DNA of 64,000 nucleotides from AC-37 sp036389835 (GCA_036389835.1 DASVWC010000111.1:16002-80001), one strand, 5' to 3'; shown: positions 38,222 to 46,750, counted from the stretch's first letter. Numbers and translations are program-made. Notes: generated by a model from the letters alone, not told the origin.

Positions 38222-39310
38222 CTACTCCAACACGAAGTAGTCGCGGTGCACCGCCTCCTCGCTCCCGCGCGGCATGACCTCGCGCAGCTCGTCGGACTTG
38301 AGGCCCTTGATCCGCCGGAGCTCGTCGGCCGAGTAGTTCACGATGCCCTTGCCGATCGGGCTGCCGTTGGCCTGCACCTGCACCGCGTCCCCGGCCTGGA
38401 AGTCCCCCTCCACCTCGACCACGCCGACCGGCAGCAGGCTCGTGCCGCGCTCGCGCAGCGCACCGGCCGCGCCCGCGTCCACTATCACCCGCCCGCGCGC
38501 CGGCTTCGCGTACTTGAGCCAGAGCTTGAAGCTCGCAATCGGGCGGTCGCTCGCGTGGAAGCGCGTGCCCTCGTCCTCGCCCGCCATCGCCCGCACGATC
38601 GCGCCCGGGCGGACCCCGTTCACGATCGTGGCCGGGATCCCCGCGGCGGTGGCCATCTCCGCCGCCACGACCTTCGAGCGCATCCCGCCGGTCCCGTGCG
38701 TGGAGGTCGACTCGCCGATCTCGAGGTGGCGGATCGAGGCGAAGTCCCGCACCTCGTGGATCAGCTCGGCCCCCTCCTCGCCCGGCTCGCGCGTGTAGAG
38801 CCCCTCGGTGTTGGTGAGCAGCAGGAGCACGTCGGCGTCCACGAGGATCGCCACCTGCGCGGCGAGGAAGTCGTTGTCGCCGAACGAGATCTCGTCGGTC
38901 GCGACCGTGTCGTTCTCGTTGATGACCGGGACCACCCGCCAGCGCAGGAGCGTCCTCAGCGTGTTGCGGGCGTTCAGGTACTGGCGCCGCGCCGAGAGGT
39001 CCGGGAACGTGAGCAGCACCTGCGCGCTCCTGACCCCGTTGGCGGCCAGCAGCTCGTCGTAGAGGCGGTAGAGCCTGCCCTGCCCGACCGCCGACGACGC
39101 CTGGAGGTCGGCCATCTCGGCCGGGCGAACCGCCACGTCCATCATCCCGCCCCCGAGCGCGATCGAGCCCGAGGTGACCAGCAGCACGTCGTGCCCCTGC
39201 CGGTGGAGCTCCGCCGCCTCCTCGCACACGTGCCCGAGCACGCCCATGCGCGGCTCGCCGTCGTCGCGGGCGACGATGTTCGAGCCGAGCTTGATGACCG
39301 CCGTGCTCAC
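38222..39310 (-). CDS. proB: Glutamate 5-kinase
   Basis: A 362-residue ProB phosphorylates glutamate at the gamma carboxyl, the first and feedback-controlled step of proline synthesis. Kinase domain: VIKLGSNIVARDDG, LVTSGSIALG, PVINENDTVATDEISFGDND and HGTGGMRSKVVAAEMA; C-terminal PUA domain from about residue 280 (GRVIVDAGAAGALRERG). GTG start at 39310; the -10 hexamer TAACCT 7 nt upstream begins with the TAA stop codon of the preceding monooxygenase gene. Confidence 0.97.
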   Translation of the reverse strand: MSTAVIKLGSNIVARDDGEPRMGVLGHVCEEAAELHRQGHDVLLVTSGSIALGGGMMDVAVRPAEMADLQASSAVGQGRLYRLYDELLAANGVRSAQVLLTFPDLSARRQYLNARNTLRTLLRWRVVPVINENDTVATDEISFGDNDFLAAQVAILVDADVLLLLTNTEGLYTREPGEEGAELIHEVRDFASIRHLEIGESTSTHGTGGMRSKVVAAEMATAAGIPATIVNGVRPGAIVRAMAGEDEGTRFHASDRPIASFKLWLKYAKPARGRVIVDAGAAGALRERGTSLLPVGVVEVEGDFQAGDAVQVQANGSPIGKGIVNYSADELRRIKGLKSDELREVMPRGSEEAVHRDYFVLE

Positions 39311-39317
39311 CGCGCCA

Positions 39318-39323
39318 AGGTTA
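39318..39323 (-). promoter_or_regulatory. -10 element (TAACCT) of the leaderless proB promoter, overlapping a stop codon
   Basis: TAACCT is 7 nt before the proB GTG. Its first three bases are the stop codon (39323-39321) of the upstream flavin monooxygenase gene. Confidence 0.6.
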
Positions 39324-40448
39324 TGGCGGGTTGCGGCGCAGCTCGCGCGCCAGCCGCCGGGCCTGGATCCGAGCCTGGCGCAGCTGGCCGCTGAAGGCGG
39401 GCACGTAGCCGACGAAGAAGAGCCCCGGCGCGCCCGGCACCGGGCTCCCGTCGCGCGCGATCGGGTGGCCGTCGGAGTCGAGCACGCCGAGGTGCCCCAC
39501 CAGCGGCTCGAGCCCGCGCTCGTAGCCGGTGGCCGCGATCACCACGTCCGGGCGGAGCCGGCTCCCGCCGGTCAGGACCACCTCGGGCCCCTCGAAGCGG
39601 TCGATCGTGCCCACGAGCCTCACGTCGCCGCGCTTGAGGTCGGCCACGAAGCCGTCGTCGACCGCCGGCGCCACCGCGCGCACGCGCGTGTTGTGGAGCG
39701 GGCCGTGCGGGGCGCGCGGCAGCCCGTAGCGCGACAGGTCGCCGTAGACCACCCGCTGGAACGCCTGGAGCACCGGGTCGGCGATGCGCGGCGGCAGCGC
39801 CTCCAATACCGGCGCGGGCGGGTTCAGCGGCACGCCGAGGAAGTCGCGCGGGAAGATGTTCGGCGGGGTGCGCATCGAGACCGTGACGCCCGCGGCCCCG
39901 CCCACCAGCAGGTGGTGGGCGATCTCGACGCCGGTGTTGCCCGCGCCCACGACCAGCACCTCGCGGCCGGCGAACGGCTCCGCGCGGCGGAACTCGCGCG
40001 CGTGGATCAGTTCGCCCTCGAACCCGTCCGCGCCGGGCCAGGCCGGCAGCTTCGGGACCACGTCGTAGCCGGTCGCCACGACCACGACCGGAGCCTCGAG
40101 CTGGCCCGCCGAGGTGGAGACCGTCCAGCGGCCGTCGATCCGCTCCGCGTCGACCCCGAGGCGGACGTCGATCCGCTGGCGCCGCGCGTAGTCGCGCAGG
40201 TACTCGACCATGTCGTCGCGGCTCGGGTAGCGGCCGTAGCGGCGCGGGAGGCGCTGGCCCGGCAGGTGCGACATCCCTCGCATCGTGTTGAGCCTGAGCG
40301 TGTCGTAGCGGCGCGCCCAGCTCGACCCGAGCTCGGCCTCGCGCTCCAGCACGACCGCGGGCCGGCCCGCGCGGCCGAGCATCGCCGCCGCCGCGAGGCC
40401 GCTCGCCCCGGCCCCGACGACCACCGCCATGGCGCGCTCCGGGCTCAC
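39321..40448 (-). CDS. Flavin-containing monooxygenase-like FAD/NAD(P) oxidoreductase
   Basis: A 375-residue two-dinucleotide-domain flavoprotein. FAD site VVVGAGASGLAAAAML (near residue 10), NADPH site VLVVGAGNTGVEIAHH, and VVVVATGYD/VVIAATGY are typical of FMO/YUCCA-like or Baeyer-Villiger-type monooxygenases. Substrate unknown. The GTG at 40448 overlaps the obgE stop (GTGA), so it is coupled to obgE; an internal ATG at 40430 is an alternative. In many actinobacteria proB follows obg directly, so this gene looks like an insertion in the conserved block. Confidence 0.88.
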   Translation of the reverse strand: MSPERAMAVVVGAGASGLAAAAMLGRAGRPAVVLEREAELGSSWARRYDTLRLNTMRGMSHLPGQRLPRRYGRYPSRDDMVEYLRDYARRQRIDVRLGVDAERIDGRWTVSTSAGQLEAPVVVVATGYDVVPKLPAWPGADGFEGELIHAREFRRAEPFAGREVLVVGAGNTGVEIAHHLLVGGAAGVTVSMRTPPNIFPRDFLGVPLNPPAPVLEALPPRIADPVLQAFQRVVYGDLSRYGLPRAPHGPLHNTRVRAVAPAVDDGFVADLKRGDVRLVGTIDRFEGPEVVLTGGSRLRPDVVIAATGYERGLEPLVGHLGVLDSDGHPIARDGSPVPGAPGLFFVGYVPAFSGQLRQARIQARRLARELRRNPP

Positions 40449-41749
40449 GCGAACGGTGCGCCGGGGTCGAGCTCGAAGACGACTCCGCCGATCTCCACGT
40501 CGTCGCCCGGCTCGAAGCCCGCGGCCTCGAGCGCCGCGATCACCCCCATCCCGCGCAGCCGGTCCTCCACGTAGCGCATCGCCTCGTCGTTCTCCGGGTC
40601 GTGCCGCGCGAGCAGCCGGTCGACCCGCCCGCCCGAGACGCGGAACGCACCCGCGCCCGTGCGCTCGACCTGGAACCCGTCGCCCGCCGGGCGGTAGGTG
40701 CGGTGGCGGGCGAGGCCCTCGACCGGGGCGGCGCCCGCGGGCGGCGGCTCCTCCTCCGGCACCCCGTCGAGGATCGCCCGCCGCAGCTCGTCGAGCCCCC
40801 GCCCGGTCGCGGCCGAGGTGACCACCACCTCGAGCACGTCGTCGCCGAGCCGCTCGCGCCACTCGGCGGCGGCCGCCGCGGCGCTCTCCTCCGGCACCAG
40901 GTCGGCCTTCGACAGGCACAGGATCCGCGGCAGGCGCTCGAGCCCCGCGCCGTGCGCTGCCAGCTCGGCCTCCACGGTCGCATGGCTCGCGACCGGGTCG
41001 GACCCGTCCAGCGGCGCGACGTCGAGCACGTGCACGAGCAGCCGCGTCTTCTCCACGTGCGCGAGGAACTCGTGCCCGAGTCCCGCGCCGCCGCTCGCGC
41101 CCTCGATCAGCCCGGGGATGTCGGCCACCACGAGCTGGCGGTCGCCCGCCTCGAGCGTGCCGAGGACCGGCTCGAGCGTCGTGAACGGATAGCCGGCCAC
41201 CTTCGGCGCCGCGCGGGTGATCCGCGCGAGCAGCGACGACTTGCCCGCGTTCGGCAGGCCGACCAGGCCGGCGTCGGCGAGCAGCCGCAGGCGCAGCTCG
41301 AGCCAGCCCTCCTCGCCGGGGAGCCCGCGCTCGGCGAAGCGCGGCGCCTGCCGCGTCGGGGTCGTGAAGTGCCGGTTGCCGCGCCCGCCGAGGCCGCCGC
41401 GCGCGACCACCACGCGCTGTCCCGGCTCGGTCAGCTCCCAGCTCGCGCCGTGCTCGGAGTCGGTCGCGGCGGTCCCGGGCGGGACGCGCACCTCGAGCGG
41501 GGCGGGACTCGCCCCCTGGCGGTTCGATCCCTCGCCGTGGCCGCCGCGCCTGGCCCTGTGGTGCTGGCGGTAGCGGAACGCCTGGAGGTCGCGCAGCGAC
41601 GGGTCGCAGACGAGCACTACGTCCGCTCCGCGGCCGCCGTCGCCGCCGTCCGGGCCGCCGCGCGGCACGTGCGCCTCGCGCCGGAACGACACTACGCCGT
41701 CGCCGCCGGCACCGGCCTGCACGAAGATCTTGGCGCGGTCGTGCAGCAC
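40445..41749 (-). CDS. obgE: GTPase Obg/CgtA
   Basis: A 434-residue Obg GTPase for 50S assembly and stress control. The Gly-rich Obg fold (1-160, FVQAGAGGDGVVSFRREAHV), G domain with GLPNAGKSSLL, DIPGLIEGAS and SKADLV, and the C-terminal OCT domain (RPAGDGFQVERTGAGAFRVS) found mainly in Gram-positive bacteria are all present. GTG start at 41749; TAAGCT lies 6 nt upstream. Confidence 0.97.
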   Translation of the reverse strand: MLHDRAKIFVQAGAGGDGVVSFRREAHVPRGGPDGGDGGRGADVVLVCDPSLRDLQAFRYRQHHRARRGGHGEGSNRQGASPAPLEVRVPPGTAATDSEHGASWELTEPGQRVVVARGGLGGRGNRHFTTPTRQAPRFAERGLPGEEGWLELRLRLLADAGLVGLPNAGKSSLLARITRAAPKVAGYPFTTLEPVLGTLEAGDRQLVVADIPGLIEGASGGAGLGHEFLAHVEKTRLLVHVLDVAPLDGSDPVASHATVEAELAAHGAGLERLPRILCLSKADLVPEESAAAAAAEWRERLGDDVLEVVVTSAATGRGLDELRRAILDGVPEEEPPPAGAAPVEGLARHRTYRPAGDGFQVERTGAGAFRVSGGRVDRLLARHDPENDEAMRYVEDRLRGMGVIAALEAAGFEPGDDVEIGGVVFELDPGAPFA

Positions 41750-41755
41750 GCGGCG

Positions 41756-41761
41756 AGCTTA
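41756..41761 (-). promoter_or_regulatory. -10 element (TAAGCT) of the leaderless obgE promoter, overlapping a stop codon
   Basis: TAAGCT, a 6-nt gap and GTG. The TAA is also the stop codon of the upstream EamA transporter gene (41761-41759). Confidence 0.6.
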
Positions 41762-42610
41762 GGGAGCGGCGGGGGCCTCGGGCGTCGCAGGGCTGCCCAT
41801 CGAGGCGCCGGCGCTCGCGGCCACGACCAGCCCGATCGCGACCACGTCGCGCGCGCCGAGCCCCTGGTCGAGGATCACGAACCCGGACAGGGCGGCCACC
41901 GCGGGCTCCATGCTCAGCAGGATCCCGAAGACGCCCGTGGGCAGCCGCCGCAGCGCCTCCATCTCGAGGGCGTACGGGATCGCCGACGCCAGCAGCGCCA
42001 CCCCGGCGCCCGCCGCCAGCAGCGCCGGGTCGAGCAGCGCGCCGCCGCCGTCCGCGACCCCGATCGGCACGAGCGCGGCGGCGCCGACCGCCATGGCCAG
42101 CGTCAGCCCAGTCCCGCCCGGGAACGCGCGCCCCGTGCGCGCGCTCATCAGGATGTAGGCCGCCCAGAAGCCCGCCGCGGCGAGGATGAACGCCACGCCG
42201 GCCGGGTCGAGCGAGCCGCCCTCGCCGCGGTCGGCGAACAGCGCCACGCCGGTCGCGGCCAGGGCGACCCACGCGAGGTCGAGCCGCCTCCTCGACAGCG
42301 CCACCGCGACCCCCAGCGGCCCGAGGAACTCGATCGTCACCGCGATGCCGAGCGGTATCCGGTCGATCGCCTCGTAGAAGCAGAGGTTCATGCCCGCCAT
42401 CGCCAGCCCGAACACCCCGGCGGTGGCGAGCTCCCGCCGCGAGCGGCCCGCGACCTCCGGCCGTGCGACCAGGGCGAGGAACAGCGCGGCGAACGCCAGG
42501 CGCGCGAACGTCGTGCCGCCCGGCCCGAGGTCGTCGAAAAGCCCCTTGGCGCAGGCCGACCCGATCTGCGTCGAGACGACCGCCGCGAGCACGAGCACCG
42601 GGGCCGGCAT
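41759..42610 (-). CDS. EamA-family transporter (RhtA-like exporter)
   Basis: A 283-residue drug/metabolite transporter with about ten membrane helices in two EamA repeats; LFDDLGPGGTTFARLAFAAL opens the first and LPTGVFGILLSMEPAVAALS lies in the second. Closest in character to RhtA, which exports threonine and homoserine; the substrate here is unknown. GAGG lies just before the ATG. It follows the Ser/Thr kinase by 15 nt. Confidence 0.87.
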   Translation of the reverse strand: MPAPVLVLAAVVSTQIGSACAKGLFDDLGPGGTTFARLAFAALFLALVARPEVAGRSRRELATAGVFGLAMAGMNLCFYEAIDRIPLGIAVTIEFLGPLGVAVALSRRRLDLAWVALAATGVALFADRGEGGSLDPAGVAFILAAAGFWAAYILMSARTGRAFPGGTGLTLAMAVGAAALVPIGVADGGGALLDPALLAAGAGVALLASAIPYALEMEALRRLPTGVFGILLSMEPAVAALSGFVILDQGLGARDVVAIGLVVAASAGASMGSPATPEAPAAP

Positions 42611-42625
42611 CGCCTCGCGTCTACC

Positions 42626-44200
42626 TCAGCCCAGCCCGTCGATCTCCCAGAAGTTCTCGCCCTCGACCAGGCGGAAGATCTCGCCGCCGGCGAGCGTGAC
42701 CTCGGCGTCCTTGCCGTCGACCTCGACGTTCTGGATCTTGATCTCGTCCGGCGTGAACTGGGCCGGGAGCTTGCCCTTCTTGAAGGCCTTCTCGCACCCG
42801 AACGGGCCGCCGAACTGCTGGTTCTGGTACCTGACCGACAGCCCGCCGCAGAACACGTCGGCCTTGTCGGTCACCACCGCGCCGAGCGTCGTCTCGACCG
42901 CCAGGCGGATCTGCCCCTCGGCGTCGCTGCCGGTGCTCGAGGCGTCGGTCCCGGTGCCGGTGCTGGTCGTGTCGCGGGCCTCGGTGGTGTCGGAGCTGCC
43001 GCCGCCCTTCTCGCCGCCGCCGCCCAGGGCGAGCGCGAGGACCACGCCGAGCACGAGCACGCCGGCGACGGCGGCGCCGATGATCAGCGGGGTGCGGTTG
43101 CGCGGGCCGCCCGCGCCGGGCGGGGGCGGCGGGCGCGACGGCTGCCACTGCGGTTGAGGCGTGGGCGGGCCGGGGGGCGGAGGCGGCGGAGGCGAATAGC
43201 CGGGCGGCGGAGGCGGCGCCGCGGGGGCGCCCGGCCCGGCCGTGGGCGCCGGCGCGCTGGCCACGCCGGTCGGCGGCGCCGGCATCGAGACCACGGGCGG
43301 CGGCATGGCGTGCGCCGGGGCGGCGTCGCCGGTCGCGACGCTGCGCTCCACCTGGGTGGCCTGCTGGTCCTTGGCGGCGGCCAGCGCCGCGCGGCCGAGG
43401 TCGCCCGTCGACGGGTAGCGGTCCTCGGGCTTCTTGGCCATGCCGCGCTCGATGACCTCCTCGAAGGCGTCGGGCACGTCGGGGCGGGCCTGCTTGACCT
43501 TGGGCGGGTCCTCGCCCATGTGGGCCCACATCTTCGACGGCTCGCTGTCGCGCGGGTAGGGGACCTGGCCGGTCACCGCCTGGTAGAGGACGCACGCCAG
43601 CGAGTAGACGTCGGTGCGCGCGTCGACCGCCTGGCCCTGGAGCTGCTCGGGGGCGATGTAGTCGAGCGTCCCGACGAACATCCCGGTCTTCGTCATCCCG
43701 CTGTCGGACGCCGCGTGCTTGGTGAGGCCGAAGTCGGTCAGGTACGCGTGGCGGCGTCCGCCGCGGTCCTCGATCAGGATGTTGCCCGGCTTCACGTCGC
43801 GGTGCACGAGGCCGCGCTCGTGCGCGGCGTCGAGCGCGTCGGCGATCTGGGCGATGATGCTCGCCGCCTCGGCCGGCGGCAGCGCGCCGTTCTGCTCGAT
43901 CAGCGCGCGCAGGTCCGTGCCCGGGACATGGCGCATCGTCACGTAGAGCTGACCGTGCTCCTCGCCGGCGTCGTAGATCGGGACGACGTTCGGATGGTCG
44001 AGCGCGGCGGCGGTCATCGACTCCTGCTTGAAGCGCTCGCGGAACTGCTCGTCGCCGGAGATCTCGGGCGCGATCAGCTTGAGCGCGACCACGCGGTCGA
44101 GCGCGAGGTGCGTCGCCTTGTAGACCACGCCCATCCCACCGCGGCCGGCGACGCCGTCGAGGCGGTGCCCGGCGAATACGGAGCCGATCGAGATGTCCAT
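42626..44200 (-). CDS. Membrane Ser/Thr protein kinase (PknB-like)
   Basis: A 524-residue eukaryotic-type kinase. Kinase domain about 10-270: GRGGMGVVYKATHLALDRVV, catalytic VHRDVKPGNILI, LTDFGLTKH (DFG) and APEQLQGQ. A long Pro/Ala linker precedes a single membrane helix (about 370-392, PLIIGAAVAGVLVLGVVLAL) and an extracytoplasmic domain of about 120 residues without PASTA repeats; it has two Cys and resembles the small lipoprotein domains in this window. Located between rpmA and the EamA gene, an unusual place for a kinase. Confidence 0.94.
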   Translation of the reverse strand: MDISIGSVFAGHRLDGVAGRGGMGVVYKATHLALDRVVALKLIAPEISGDEQFRERFKQESMTAAALDHPNVVPIYDAGEEHGQLYVTMRHVPGTDLRALIEQNGALPPAEAASIIAQIADALDAAHERGLVHRDVKPGNILIEDRGGRRHAYLTDFGLTKHAASDSGMTKTGMFVGTLDYIAPEQLQGQAVDARTDVYSLACVLYQAVTGQVPYPRDSEPSKMWAHMGEDPPKVKQARPDVPDAFEEVIERGMAKKPEDRYPSTGDLGRAALAAAKDQQATQVERSVATGDAAPAHAMPPPVVSMPAPPTGVASAPAPTAGPGAPAAPPPPPGYSPPPPPPPGPPTPQPQWQPSRPPPPPGAGGPRNRTPLIIGAAVAGVLVLGVVLALALGGGGEKGGGSSDTTEARDTTSTGTGTDASSTGSDAEGQIRLAVETTLGAVVTDKADVFCGGLSVRYQNQQFGGPFGCEKAFKKGKLPAQFTPDEIKIQNVEVDGKDAEVTLAGGEIFRLVEGENFWEIDGLG

Positions 44201-44213
44201 CGCCGCGGGCCGG

Positions 44214-44465
44214 CTACTCGCCGGAAACGGAGATCACGCGGCCGCGCCAGCCCGAGGTGAACTCGACGCGCCCAGGGCGGGTGGCGAAGATCGTGTGGTC
44301 GCGGCCGATGCCGACGCCGTCGCCGGGCTTGAAGACCGTGCCGCGCTGGCGCACGATGATCTCGCCGCCCGTGACCTGCTCGCCGGCGAAGACCTTCACG
44401 CCGAGGCGCTTGCTCTCGGAGTCGCGGCCGTTGCGGCTGGATCCGAGCCCCTTCTTATGAGCCAT
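44214..44465 (-). CDS. rpmA: 50S ribosomal protein L27
   Basis: An 83-residue L27 starting directly with MAHKKGLGSSRNGRDSESKR, i.e. without the cleaved N-terminal extension of Firmicutes. L27 sits near the peptidyl-transferase centre. AAGGAGGACGACGAGG supplies a strong ribosome binding site inside the end of rplU, which it overlaps by 11 nt. Confidence 0.98.
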   Translation of the reverse strand: MAHKKGLGSSRNGRDSESKRLGVKVFAGEQVTGGEIIVRQRGTVFKPGDGVGIGRDHTIFATRPGRVEFTSGWRGRVISVSGE

Positions 44466-44811
44466 CCTCGTCGTCCTCCTTCTTCTTGGCCGGCCGCCGC
44501 GACAGCATCTTTATCTCCCGGATCTCGAGCCGCGTCAAGTCCGCGCGCGCTCCGCTGCGGCGCTTGTAGCCGCGCTTGGGCTTGAACTTGAGGACGTGGA
44601 CCTTCTTGCCGCGCTCGTGGCCGACCACGACCGCCTCGACCTTGATCTTCTCGGCGTCGCCGGGATCCACGACCGTGTTGTCGCCGTCGGCGAGCATCAG
44701 CGCCTGGAGGTTGACCTTGGCGCCCTCGTCCTCGCGCATGCGGTCCACGAGCAGGGAGTCGCCCTCCTCGACGCGGTACTGCTTGCCACCGGCTTTGACG
44801 ATCGCGTACAT
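44455..44811 (-). CDS. rplU: 50S ribosomal protein L21
   Basis: A 118-residue L21: MYAIVKAGGKQYRVEEGDSL, KKVHVLKFKPKRGYKRRSGA, plus an acidic C-terminal tail (KKKEDDEDGS) of about 15 residues beyond the usual end. ATG at 44811. A 40-nt leader with a strong hairpin lies between the promoter and the start, a possible site of autogenous control. Confidence 0.97.
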   Translation of the reverse strand: MYAIVKAGGKQYRVEEGDSLLVDRMREDEGAKVNLQALMLADGDNTVVDPGDAEKIKVEAVVVGHERGKKVHVLKFKPKRGYKRRSGARADLTRLEIREIKMLSRRPAKKKEDDEDGS

Positions 44812-44822
44812 GACAGAAAGAT

Positions 44823-44843
44823 GGCGCCCGTCGGGCGGGCGCC
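44823..44843 (-). terminator. Hairpin in the rplU leader (candidate attenuator)
   Basis: GGCGCCCG-CCCGA-CGGGCGCC is a perfect 8-bp stem with a 5-nt loop on the minus strand, followed by ATCTTTCTGTC and the rplU ATG. The T-rich stretch after the stem makes it look like an intrinsic terminator located between promoter and gene. Confidence 0.5.
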
Positions 44844-44851
44844 GGAGCACG

Positions 44852-44857
44852 AGTCTA
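44852..44857 (-). promoter_or_regulatory. -10 element (TAGACT) of rplU-rpmA
   Basis: TAGACT on the minus strand, about 40 nt before the rplU ATG; the same hexamer is used by holA and tRNA-Pro. No clear -35. Confidence 0.55.
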
Positions 44858-44872
44858 GCGGTCGTCCAGGGG

Positions 44873-44878
44873 TACGAT
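44873..44878 (+). promoter_or_regulatory. Candidate -10 element (TACGAT) of the DUF1059-P450 operon
   Basis: TACGAT precedes the strong GGAGGAGG site and the ATG at 44904. It is back to back with the rplU promoter in a 92-nt intergenic region. Confidence 0.45.
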
Positions 44879-44903
44879 CAGGCCCCTACCGGAGGAGGTT
44901 CAG

Positions 44904-45062
44904 ATGGGCAGGATGATCCGATGCGAGTGCGGCGAGACCGTCCGCGGAGAGGACGATCGGGAGCTGCTGGCGGCCGCCCACGAGCACGTCGAGGCCAAGC
45001 ATCCGGACATGGTCACGACGATCACCGACGACCAGCTGATGGCCATGGCGGAGGATGACTAG
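44904..45062 (+). CDS. DUF1059-family small protein
   Basis: A 52-residue protein, MGRMIRCECGETVRGEDDRE, then HEHVEAKHPD and a C-terminal acidic helix. The CxC-G pair and the HxHxxxxHP pattern mark the DUF1059 family of tiny proteins, possibly metal binding. GGAGGAGG lies 5 nt before the ATG. The last 8 nt overlap the P450 start (ATGACTAG), so the two are translationally coupled. Confidence 0.85.
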   Translation: MGRMIRCECGETVRGEDDRELLAAAHEHVEAKHPDMVTTITDDQLMAMAEDD

Positions 45063-46347
45063 GGACGGCCTGCCCCCGGGACCGCGGCTTCCGGTCGCGG
45101 CCCAGGCGATCGGCTGGATCGTCAGGCCGACGCAGATGATGGAGGCGCTCCGGGACCGCCACGGGGACACCTTCACCATCACGCTGCCGCGCGTCGGCCC
45201 GTTCGTGCTCGTGAGCGACCCGGACGACGTGAAGGCCGTCTTCACCGGCAGCCCCGGGCGGCTGCACGCGGGCGAGGCCAACACGATCCTCGAGCCGGTC
45301 CTCGGCTCGCACTCGATCCTGCTGCTCGACGAGGAGCGCCACATGCGCCAGCGCAAGCTCATGCTCCCCTCGTTCCACGGCGACCGGCTCGCGCGCTACC
45401 GCGCCCAGATGGAGGCGGTCACGCTCGCCGAGCTCGAGCGCTGGCCGCTCGGCGTGGCGGCCGCGGCCCGCCCGCACACCCAGGCGATCACGCTCGACGT
45501 GATCATGCGGACGGTGTTCGGCGTCGAGGAGGGCGAGCGGCTCACCCGCCTGCGCACCGCCCTGCGCGAGCTGCTCGAGTGGATGACCGCGCGGCGGCGG
45601 ATGTTCGTGGTGGCGGTCTTCGGAGCCGACCGGCTGGGGCGGGCGAACGTGCTCGGCCTCACGCGGGCGCGCGAGCGGGTGGACGAGCTCGTCTTCGACG
45701 AGATCCGGCGCCGGCGCGGATCGGAGCCGGGCGAGGACGTCCTCTCGATGCTGCTCCAGGCGCGCGACGAGGACGGCGAGCCGATGACCGACGCCGAGGT
45801 GCGCGACGAGCTGATGACGCTGCTGGTGGCGGGGCACGAGACGACGGCGACGTCGCTGGCGTGGGCGCTGGAGCAGCTCTCGCGCCATCCGGCCGTGCTC
45901 TCCGAGCTGCAGAGCGGCGGCAACGAGGAACTGCTCGACGCCGTGGTCGCCGAGACGCTGCGGCTGCGGCCGGTCATCGTCCTGGTGCTGCGCCGGCTGG
46001 TCGAGCCCTTCGAGGTCGCCGGGCGGGTGCTGCCGGCGGGCGTGAACGTCGCCCCCTGCATCTACCTGATGCACCGCAACCCGCGGATCTACCCCGACCC
46101 CGACGCCTTCCGCCCGGAGCGCTTCCTCGACTCGCCGCCCGGCACCTACACGTGGATCCCGTTCGGCGGCGGGGTGCGCCGCTGCCTGGGAGCGCAGTTC
46201 GCCCAGATGGAGATGAAGGTGGTCCTGAGCACGATCCTCGCCAACGCGCGCCTCGAGCCGACGGCAGCGAGGCCGGAGCGGATGACCCGCCGCGCGATCA
46301 CCATCGTGCCGGACCGCGGCGGCCGGGTCGTGCTGAATGCGGCCTAG
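45055..46347 (+). CDS. Cytochrome P450
   Basis: A 430-residue P450 monooxygenase. I-helix AGHETTATSLAWALEQLS, ExxR helix ETLRLRP and the heme loop FGGGVRRCLGAQFA with axial Cys377 are intact; no membrane anchor is seen. N-terminal LPPGPRLPVAAQAIGWIVRP is the usual Pro-rich hinge. The family hydroxylates lipids, terpenes or polyketides; the electron partners are not nearby. It is coupled to DUF1059 and followed by a lipoprotein and an NRAMP-like gene. Confidence 0.95.
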   Translation: MTRDGLPPGPRLPVAAQAIGWIVRPTQMMEALRDRHGDTFTITLPRVGPFVLVSDPDDVKAVFTGSPGRLHAGEANTILEPVLGSHSILLLDEERHMRQRKLMLPSFHGDRLARYRAQMEAVTLAELERWPLGVAAAARPHTQAITLDVIMRTVFGVEEGERLTRLRTALRELLEWMTARRRMFVVAVFGADRLGRANVLGLTRARERVDELVFDEIRRRRGSEPGEDVLSMLLQARDEDGEPMTDAEVRDELMTLLVAGHETTATSLAWALEQLSRHPAVLSELQSGGNEELLDAVVAETLRLRPVIVLVLRRLVEPFEVAGRVLPAGVNVAPCIYLMHRNPRIYPDPDAFRPERFLDSPPGTYTWIPFGGGVRRCLGAQFAQMEMKVVLSTILANARLEPTAARPERMTRRAITIVPDRGGRVVLNAA

Positions 46348-46750
46348 GACGGCGCTCGCCGCCATCGCCTGCGCGCTGGTCGCCGGGTGCGGGGGCGACA
46401 TGCGCGCGGACGAGCTCAACCGCAGCATCGCCCAGATCGAGTCCGCCGCCGGCGACGGTGAGCTGACGGCGCTCGGCGTCGCGGAGGACCGAACCAAGTC
46501 GACCTTCGTACGGGCGCACGCGCGCGAGATCTCCGAGCAGGTCGACCACGAGGCGGAGAAGCTCAGCGACGCGTCCGCGACCGGGGACGTCGCGGTGGTG
46601 AAGCGGAAGGCCGTCGAGCTCGCGGACGAGCTCTCGTCCGCGCTCGGCCAGCTCCAGCTCGCTCCCGGCGACGAGGACAGCGCCCGGAGGACGCGCGCGG
46701 ACCTGCGCGCGCTGGCCGACCGCGCCGAGCAGCTCAGGGCGGAGCTGTGA
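46337..46750 (+). CDS. Small alpha-helical lipoprotein
   Basis: A 137-residue lipoprotein: MRPRTALAAIACALVAGCGG with lipobox LVAGC (Cys18), then two or three charged helices with heptads (LNRSIAQIESAAGDGELTAL; AVVKRKAVELADELSSALGQ). No family recognised. The ATG overlaps the P450 stop by 11 nt, and its own TGA overlaps the next start as GTGA, so it is embedded in the operon. Confidence 0.78.
   Translation: MRPRTALAAIACALVAGCGGDMRADELNRSIAQIESAAGDGELTALGVAEDRTKSTFVRAHAREISEQVDHEAEKLSDASATGDVAVVKRKAVELADELSSALGQLQLAPGDEDSARRTRADLRALADRAEQLRAEL

Noticed and set aside
36303..39227. A 970-codon minus-strand frame over proB, proA and nadD
   Set aside because: Only the nadD part is genuine; the remainder is a shadow frame of proB and proA.
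39321..42272. A very long minus-strand open frame (over 900 codons) spanning obgE and the monooxygenase
   Set aside because: Only its end is real (the monooxygenase). The rest is an antisense-free out-of-frame shadow of obgE caused by high GC; it has Arg/Gly-rich low-complexity sequence.
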